A DNA stretch of 39,153 nucleotides from Flavobacteriales bacterium (lineage in GTDB: Bacteria > Bacteroidota > Bacteroidia > Flavobacteriales_D > Sanyastnellaceae): positions 1 to 39,153 of the forward strand of contig CANHPZ010000006.1 in the NCBI GenBank assembly GCA_947462725.1, read 5' to 3'. Shown here piece after piece: positions 34,201 to 39,153 of the stretch. The translations under genes and the position numbers were made by a program. Within the stretch, counting starts at the first letter, position 1, and each line of letters starts with the position of its first letter. The notes below the pieces were generated by a model. It did no database searches, was not told where the DNA came from, and saw only the letters and a list, made by a program, of their open reading frames with translations.

Positions 34201-37200
34201 AGTCGATCAATATCCAGGACACTACTGCACCAGTTATCAGTGGTATACAATACATCTATCGCCCTTGCGATGATTATGCTGGCATTTATGTTCAGGTTGC
34301 CGATAACTGCAATGAATACGATGTAGTTTATACTGACGAAACGGTTTCTGGCTCTTGCGCAGGTAATATTATGCGTCACTATGTTGCTACTGACGTTTGT
34401 GGCAATGCTTCAGCTGAATTCATTCAAATCATCCACTTGAGTGACGAGGTTGCTCCGGTAATTGTGAGCCAAACAGCTGACATGACCGTTGAATGTGGAA
34501 ACGAGTACTCTGTTGAGCCAGCTCAATTCGCTGACAACTGTGATCAAGAATTGGAAATCTCTTCTGATTTCAACAGCGAAAATGATGGTTGCACAACGAC
34601 CAACACGTACACTTGGACTGCTACTGACCATTGCAACAATACAACTACGGCTACTACAGTTGTAACTATCATTGACACTACCAACCCATACTTCACTGCA
34701 TTGCCAGAGAACGTTACCATCAATTGCGATGAAACAATCCCTGGATACGGTGTTTATAGCGCTGCAGACAACTGTGACAGCGAAGTGAGTGTTGCTGTGA
34801 GTGAGTCTAGAGTTGACGGCTCATGCCCACAAAGCTACCGATTGTTGCGTGTTTACCGTGCAACGGATGATTGCGGCAACGAAGCTGTTGAACTACGCTA
34901 TGTTGATGTGGTGGATGCACAAGCTCCATCATTCGGTGAGGAAGCTGCTTTCTACGAATATGAGTGTGGCACTGAAATCCCTGCTATTCAGCCTGAAGCT
35001 ATCGACAACTGTGATCTCGAGCTTTCTTACAGCTACCAAGATGGTGATGTATGGGTTGACGGTTGCACTAGCGGTTTCAACCGTGAGTGGTCTGCTACAG
35101 ATGACTGCGGTAACGTAGGTTACTTCAACCAGGGCATCCGCATCGTTGATACTCATGCTCCTGTTTTGAATGCTTATGACATGCAAATCGAAATGCCTTG
35201 CGACAATGTAAGCAACGAGATTATGATCTCTGCAACAGATTGCAATGACGTAATCATCACTTTCAATGACGAGTATGTAAGCGGTGCTTGCGCCGGCCGT
35301 ATCATACGCACTTACTCTGTAAGCGATGTTTGCGGAAACCGCACTATGGGATTGATTCAACAGTTCATCACTTTGATTGACGTTACTGCTCCTACAGTTG
35401 CTATTGCTCCTGCAGATACAACTATCGAATGTGGTCAAGAAATCCCATCATACTCACCAGTATGGATGGATAACTGTGACGACGAATTGGAGACAAGCGC
35501 TATCTCTGGAATCGCCCAGGACAACTGCACTTCAATCATTTCTCAGTCCTGGACTGCTGTTGACCATTGCGGCAACACGACTACTGTTTCACGTTCAATT
35601 ACTATTGTTGACAGCACTGCTCCAGTGTTCACTTCATTCCCACAAGATGAAAACCGTGAGTGCACGCAGGCTGATGTAGTTGCTATTGCTACTGCTGAAG
35701 ACGCTTGCTCAGAAGCTGTTATTTCACATAGCGATGTAATCCTTGGCGGTAATTGCGCCTCTAGCTACACCATCGTGCGCACCTACCGTGCAACTGATGT
35801 TTGTGGCAACTACTCTGAGTATGTTCAGCACATCAACGTTAGCGACAACTATGGTCCATACTGGGGTGAAAACACAAGCTCATTCGTATACGAATGCGGA
35901 TCTGATGTTCAAGTAATTGCTCCTAACGCTTCTGACCTTTGCAGCGCATTCAGCATGGATTACACTGACGGTGCTTCATGGACAGAAGGTTGCAACAGTG
36001 GCTTTAACCGCACATGGATTGCAGTTGATGCTTGCGGTAACGCTAGCGAGTCATTCGTACAGCACATCAGCTTCGAAGACACTACTGCGCCTTCACTCAG
36101 CGGCTGCGCTCAAGACCTCGTGTTGGGCTGCAACGACGAAGTTCCTGCTCCTGCTGATGTAACCGCATATGACTCTTGCGACGAAGATGTACAGCTCTAC
36201 TTCGAAGAGACAATAAGTGGTGATGTTCCTGCTGAAGGTTCAATTGCTGACTGTGACTTGATCACTCCTGCTCGCGCTGCCGGTAACCCATGCGGATACC
36301 CATACGACTGGTCAATGGCTATGTTCAACATGCCAACTGCTCACCGCTGGTATAAGGTAGTAGGTGGAAACTTGGTACAATACCCAGGCGGTTCATTGCA
36401 CTTGGTTGCTCAACTTGAAAACGTAATGAACCCAGGTACTGGTTGGAACGTTGATGTAAACTTCAGCGGTGGAATGGATTGGGCTGCTTGGTCTACTCAA
36501 GGCTTCCCAACTAGCTTCAAAGCTGACTGCGGTGCTGAAGATGAAAACTTCGCTTCATGGACTTACTTCTTGTTGCAAGCCGGTCCTGGCGCTGAATTGC
36601 AAGGTTACGGTGCTTACCAAGGTTCTATGTTGAACTTGGTTCACGCTCCTGCCAACAACTACTTCGGCTTCCAATTGGGTGATGGCGCTAACAACTACAA
36701 CGGTGCCGACAATGGCTTCGGTGGTTGGTTCAGCTACAGCGGTGTTTTCCGCACTCAATATGAAGATCAACTTCAGAATGTAAGCGGCGCAGGTGACTTG
36801 GCTTTCGAACTTGATTGCTGCCCAGACTACACTATCGAGCGCACTTGGACTGCAATCGATTGCTCAGGCAACATGGCTTCTTGCTCACAAACTATCAGCT
36901 TCGACAGCAGTGTTTCAAGCAGCAACGGTGGCAGCGCTACTATCGCTTCTGAAGCAGTTGTTTCAGGAAAAGTTAGCAGCACTGTAGCTGTTTCTCCAAA
37001 CCCTGCTAACAGCAATGCTGTGTTCACTTTCAAAGCCGCCTATGCCGCTAAGACTTCACTCGAAGTGCTTGACATGACAGGTAAGAAAGTAGCTGACATA
37101 TTCATGGGAACTGTTGAAGCTGGTGCTTCATACAATGTGAACTTCAACGTTGGCGACCTCGCTACCGGTGTTTACACATATCGCTTGATCAATGGCACGG

Positions 37201-37235
37201 ATGTTAAGATCGATCGCTTGATCATTAACAAATAA
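31236..37235 (+). CDS. Giant secreted Cys-rich HYR/Ig-like repeat protein with T9SS sorting domain
   Basis: The 1999-aa protein has a long signal region (about 45 residues, hydrophobic KALFFCCMVMLWGGSFATAQ). An Asp/Asn/Gly-rich stretch follows (about 64-98), and a second Asp/Ser/Gly stretch lies at about 212-232. About 16 tandem HYR-like domains of ~78 aa come next, each marked by D-x-x-A-P at the start, an EC near residue 15, DNC and C-G-N. A distinctive ~180-aa domain appears at about 303-486 and a diverged copy at about 1681-1861. The C-terminal ~85 residues (VAVSPNPANSNAVFTFKAA...ATGVYTYRLINGTD) are a type A sorting domain. Domains of this type act in surface adhesion or matrix proteins. 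Function and ligand are unknown. Codons lean to GCT, ACT, GTT and TTG, more than in neighbours. Confidence 0.88.
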   Translation: MNFFTNSCSAIVGGVEVFNARFLNASKALFFCCMVMLWGGSFATAQSDSTASLSTELRDSENSDNNDGDNNDGDGGDDNDGGDNGDGNNDGDDNGNNSVAICHQLGNGGSITIYVNESAVPAHLNHGDALGACDGGENSETPCTISLNVVCPEDVTVECGQEANFEFTGTPGISGEFCSYRLNMTHSDQILSCSPCGKVISRTWVIWLSRSNNDGGGDDSDGSDDSDGGEGDRTSEVIQLPSYTCTQIITSIDTQGPSIYGLDGDLSVQCIDEIYYQDATAADGCSGETTVANWRSQTGEPTNRCVASTAFGPGADWAIWLPTLSSASGANFVFDANGGHFDQFADGTAHFYGTVVNTVNADEQFIVDLWFENKSGWDAWSAQERNYKNDLMLACATNGHVNWNFYELVGGFSTMTGAGALAGDVLYMYHMPNNYYFGFQIGEGANNKNCANGMSGWFTYEGFSGNEHVSGHGDVNVDLNCVPVNNADCIHHTSFTNFYRAIDACGHATIASQQINVYDETAPVFSNCPESLTIECSDAIPAIAEGVEATDNCSGDVNVQFLGEVAEGGPCYSTITRTWSATDLCGNRSNCVQVITIVDTTAPVLNNLPEEEITVECDAVPAAAGVTISDNCDMYPSLYYNEQRTDGDCPSYYTLTRTWYGYDQCENYSDTYTQTIHVQDTTAPEFDAYDFYAHIECTEIPALLTAHDNCSEVTVVLVAETLNSGGCLGVLHRIYRATDECNNSSEVEQYISILDTTAPEFVVLPNDTTLECSDVVLGDNAGVIGIDNCGHEVVITYSEQIVATDDNCPESYDIIRTWVATDYCDNQATASRITHVQDTTRPVFVSFPQDMTLSCDQEIPAPVYPVAVDNCDENVDVALGEDIMPGSCPQNYTIYRTFRAYDNCMNEVVETQTITVVDETAPVFGEQNSSFTYECNTEIPVIEPSATDNCGEITLSYRDSESEGSSCYYTISRIWTATDECGNSSEFTQSINIQDTTAPVISGIQYIYRPCDDYAGIYVQVADNCNEYDVVYTDETVSGSCAGNIMRHYVATDVCGNASAEFIQIIHLSDEVAPVIVSQTADMTVECGNEYSVEPAQFADNCDQELEISSDFNSENDGCTTTNTYTWTATDHCNNTTTATTVVTIIDTTNPYFTALPENVTINCDETIPGYGVYSAADNCDSEVSVAVSESRVDGSCPQSYRLLRVYRATDDCGNEAVELRYVDVVDAQAPSFGEEAAFYEYECGTEIPAIQPEAIDNCDLELSYSYQDGDVWVDGCTSGFNREWSATDDCGNVGYFNQGIRIVDTHAPVLNAYDMQIEMPCDNVSNEIMISATDCNDVIITFNDEYVSGACAGRIIRTYSVSDVCGNRTMGLIQQFITLIDVTAPTVAIAPADTTIECGQEIPSYSPVWMDNCDDELETSAISGIAQDNCTSIISQSWTAVDHCGNTTTVSRSITIVDSTAPVFTSFPQDENRECTQADVVAIATAEDACSEAVISHSDVILGGNCASSYTIVRTYRATDVCGNYSEYVQHINVSDNYGPYWGENTSSFVYECGSDVQVIAPNASDLCSAFSMDYTDGASWTEGCNSGFNRTWIAVDACGNASESFVQHISFEDTTAPSLSGCAQDLVLGCNDEVPAPADVTAYDSCDEDVQLYFEETISGDVPAEGSIADCDLITPARAAGNPCGYPYDWSMAMFNMPTAHRWYKVVGGNLVQYPGGSLHLVAQLENVMNPGTGWNVDVNFSGGMDWAAWSTQGFPTSFKADCGAEDENFASWTYFLLQAGPGAELQGYGAYQGSMLNLVHAPANNYFGFQLGDGANNYNGADNGFGGWFSYSGVFRTQYEDQLQNVSGAGDLAFELDCCPDYTIERTWTAIDCSGNMASCSQTISFDSSVSSSNGGSATIASEAVVSGKVSSTVAVSPNPANSNAVFTFKAAYAAKTSLEVLDMTGKKVADIFMGTVEAGASYNVNFNVGDLATGVYTYRLINGTDVKIDRLIINK
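31425..31526 (+). repeat. Asp/Asn/Gly-coding low-complexity repeat
   Basis: About 34 codons of GAC/GAT, AAC and GGC/GGT with near-repeats of GACAACAACGACGGC. It codes for an acidic linker just after the signal region. The corresponding position in the neighbouring paralogue has no such stretch. Confidence 0.9.
31869..31931 (+). repeat. Second acidic low-complexity repeat (TCAGATGAT units)
   Basis: Tandem TCAGATGGT/TCAGATGAT units code for Asp/Ser/Gly. They sit inside a segment that is otherwise homologous to the paralogue at 37.8 kb, where the stretch is absent. Confidence 0.85.
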
Positions 37236-37257
37236 TCCAAGGGTCAAAACCTAACTT

Positions 37258-37294
37258 GAACCCCCCTCGGAATTCCGAGGGGGGTTCTTTTTTT
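37258..37294 (+). terminator. Very strong rho-independent terminator of the giant gene
   Basis: A perfect 30-bp palindrome (GAACCCCCCTCGGAA and its complement) is followed by seven T, 22 nt after the stop. It separates the two tandem giant genes. The rest of the gap (37295-37487) shows only a weak -7-like CATCTTTG at 37444. Confidence 0.95.
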
Positions 37295-37487
37295 ACATCC
37301 ATTGTAGTCATCTGAATTACCCTTTCTTATGGCAAAACCAACTTTCGACCAGAGCCAAAAAGCTGCCCACTAATGTGATATTTTGTTGATACATTCATGA
37401 TCAATGTTAATTAATCAGTCGTGGAAATCGGAATGTTCATCCACATCTTTGGTGCATTAATTTTAGTTAACCTAACATCCATTTCTT

Positions 37488-39153
37488 ATGTATCAAAAGT
37501 ACTTTTCTACTACAATGGGATGTGTGAATTTCCTTAGACATTGGAAAGACATATCTCGAAAACTATCGCTGGTAGCGTTTGCTATCATCGCTACTGGGAT
37601 GAGCACTTCAGCTATCGGCCAATTAGCCACGCTGACATGCCCATCTGATGTCGTCCTCGAATGTGGTCAAGACATCAATAATTTTGACCTAACCGGTTAT
37701 CCAAGTTTTACCATTTACGTTGGTGCCGGCCACTCACTCAATTTCAGCGACAATGCAATTGCTAGCGGAGCTTGCTCATCTACTATTGTACGCACCTGGA
37801 CTCTTAGCTTGGAAGAGCTTGGCGGTTTCATAGGATCTTTCCAGTGCACGCAAGTGATTACTGTGAGAGACACCCAAGGACCTGCAATCTCCGGTGTATC
37901 AGACTTGAGCCTCGAGTGCAACCAGGTTGTTCCATTTGCAAATGCTACTGCACTTGACGTGTGTTCTGAAGCTACTGCCACGGTTACAAACTTCGGCAGC
38001 CACTCCGGCCGCGCCGAATCCAAGTGCGTTTCAACAACTGCATTCGGTCCTGGCGCTGATTGGGCAATTTGGTTGCCTGTATTGGCCTCCAATGGAGTTA
38101 CCGCTAGTGCAAACTTCGTGTTTGACGATGAGAACGGCCAATTCGAACAATACGCTGATGGCACTGCTCGTCTGTCTGGACGCATCCTTAACACGGCAAA
38201 CACATCACAGTCTTTCGCTGTTGATTTTTGGTTCAAATCACGCCGCACCTGGAATGAATGGAGCGCACTAGGTCGCAATTTCAAAAACGACTTGAATTTG
38301 GCTTGCGCCGCTAACAATCACGCCGCATGGTCATACTACGAATTGGCTGACGGATTCTCGACCCTTACAGGTCAAGGCGCTCTCAGCGGTGTAACTCTTA
38401 ACCTTTCACATTTGCCTACTAACCACTACTTCGGATTCCAAGTTGGTGAAGGCGCTAACAACAAGAACTGCAGCAATGGTATGTCAGGTTGGTTCAGCTA
38501 TACCGGTATCGTTAACGGAGAAGCTGTAAATGGAAATGGTGACGTTAATATTGACTTGAACTGCACTCCACAGCAATACGAATGCACGAACAATGACCAA
38601 TACACGTATTTGTATCTCGCTCATGATGCTTGCAACAACTACTCTATTGCTAAGCAACTGATCACTATTTTAGATCAAACGGCTCCTACTTTTGACAATT
38701 GCCCTCAAGATTTAAACATTCAGTGCCCTAGCGAAATTGCAAGCCTACCTGTGCCTGCAGTTACTGCTACCGACAATTGCACAGAAGCCGGCTGGCCTGT
38801 GGTGAACTATCTAGGTGAAGCAGTTATCGCAAATGAATATTCAGAGGATGTTAACTGCGAAAAGCACATTACCCGCACTTGGGAAGCTGTTGACTGTATC
38901 GGAAATCGCAGCGTTTGTGTACAGCATATCCATGCAAGAGACACAGAAGCTCCAGTGTTGTACAACCGTCCTGCTGCTGAAATCACAGTTGAGTGCAATG
39001 CTATTCCAGCTGTTCCTACCTTGACTGCTACCGACAATTGCGATCCAAATCCATCAATTTCTTACTACGAACAAATCGAAGAAGGTGATTGCCCAGGTCG
39101 CTACACTATTATCCGCGAATGGGAAGCCGGTGATCGTTGCTACAATTACAGCA
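37488..39153 (+). CDS. Second giant HYR/Ig-like repeat protein (partial, runs off window)
   Basis: The frame is open from ATG 37488 to the end of the window (555 codons). It is absent from the ORF track, probably because no stop is reached. A long signal region (MYQKYFSTTM...SAIGQ) is followed by the same opening as the first giant protein: CPSDVVLECGQD, then FQCTQVITVRDTQGP. It next has one full copy of the shared ~180-aa domain (CVSTTAFGPGADWAIWLPVLAS ... GANNKNCSNGMSGWFSY) and then HYR-like domains (QTAPTFDNCPQDL, EAPVLYNRPAAEITVEC). It lacks both acidic inserts. It is a tandem paralogue, and the C-terminus, probably with a sorting domain, lies beyond the window. Confidence 0.85.
   Translation, partial: MYQKYFSTTMGCVNFLRHWKDISRKLSLVAFAIIATGMSTSAIGQLATLTCPSDVVLECGQDINNFDLTGYPSFTIYVGAGHSLNFSDNAIASGACSSTIVRTWTLSLEELGGFIGSFQCTQVITVRDTQGPAISGVSDLSLECNQVVPFANATALDVCSEATATVTNFGSHSGRAESKCVSTTAFGPGADWAIWLPVLASNGVTASANFVFDDENGQFEQYADGTARLSGRILNTANTSQSFAVDFWFKSRRTWNEWSALGRNFKNDLNLACAANNHAAWSYYELADGFSTLTGQGALSGVTLNLSHLPTNHYFGFQVGEGANNKNCSNGMSGWFSYTGIVNGEAVNGNGDVNIDLNCTPQQYECTNNDQYTYLYLAHDACNNYSIAKQLITILDQTAPTFDNCPQDLNIQCPSEIASLPVPAVTATDNCTEAGWPVVNYLGEAVIANEYSEDVNCEKHITRTWEAVDCIGNRSVCVQHIHARDTEAPVLYNRPAAEITVECNAIPAVPTLTATDNCDPNPSISYYEQIEEGDCPGRYTIIREWEAGDRCYNYS

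Noticed and set aside
34929-35438. 169-aa minus-strand ORF inside the giant repeat gene
   Set aside because: It lies antisense within a continuous 6-kb repeat ORF, has no recognisable motif, and reflects the repeat's codon bias.
37444-37451. CATCTTTG as promoter of the second giant gene
   Set aside because: It misses the first T of TAnnTTTG and no TTG lies at the expected distance, so no promoter is claimed.

Overview
The window looks like a chromosomal segment of a Bacteroidota bacterium, most likely close to Flavobacteriales. Three complete proteins carry C-terminal type IX secretion sorting domains. Promoters match the Bacteroidota -33 TTG / -7 TAnnTTTG pattern and leaders lack clear Shine-Dalgarno sequences. 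The set of families also fits: DUF4397 proteins, a DinB + DnaE-like cassette, a SMUG2/DUF4918 glycosylase, type B L31, and a MobA with a degenerate N-terminal half. Species cannot be named from the sequence. No rRNA, tRNA, CRISPR array or prophage was found.

Layout. 0.1-3.6 kb: an outer-membrane-like protein diverges from moaC-mobA (molybdenum cofactor), followed by an SRPBCC protein and a YkgJ-type cysteine-cluster protein. 3.6-8.3 kb, minus strand: a XerD-type recombinase, a secreted SPOR-like protein, ribosomal protein L31 type B, an ECF sigma factor and a MerR-type regulator with a B12-binding domain. The sigma/MerR gap holds two identical long palindromes, which are strong operator candidates. 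8.5-10.9 kb: a secreted DUF4397 protein. 10.9-17.1 kb, minus strand: a DNA-damage-tolerance cluster (dinB, a DnaE-like polymerase, a SMUG-like uracil glycosylase) followed by ribB with a decayed RibA half. 17.2-17.9 kb: a REP-associated tyrosine transposase bracketed by two 121-bp near-identical REP arrays. 18.1-25.7 kb, plus strand: a lamin-tail-domain secreted protein, two LOG-family proteins, a DECD-box helicase, a DUF3817 membrane protein, an SGNH hydrolase, yaaA and an FKBP isomerase. 25.9-30.9 kb: a CstB-like persulfide dioxygenase/rhodanese, then deaD, purine nucleoside phosphorylase and an NlpC/P60 peptidase on the minus strand. 31.2 kb to the end: two tandem giant Cys-rich repeat proteins (1999 aa, and one running off the window).

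The most notable items are three. First, the twin palindromes place a B12-type MerR photoreceptor homologue over the likely promoter of an ECF sigma gene, with no carotenoid genes nearby. Second, the giant repeat protein's HYR-like domains follow a four-domain super-period of about 930 bp, and the tandem proteins share an unnamed ~180-aa domain. Third, the RAYT/REP unit has an IS-like layout. A recurring -7-like box 4-7 nt upstream of start codons also suggests leaderless transcripts for several genes.

All functional calls rest on motif recognition by eye; no database search was run.
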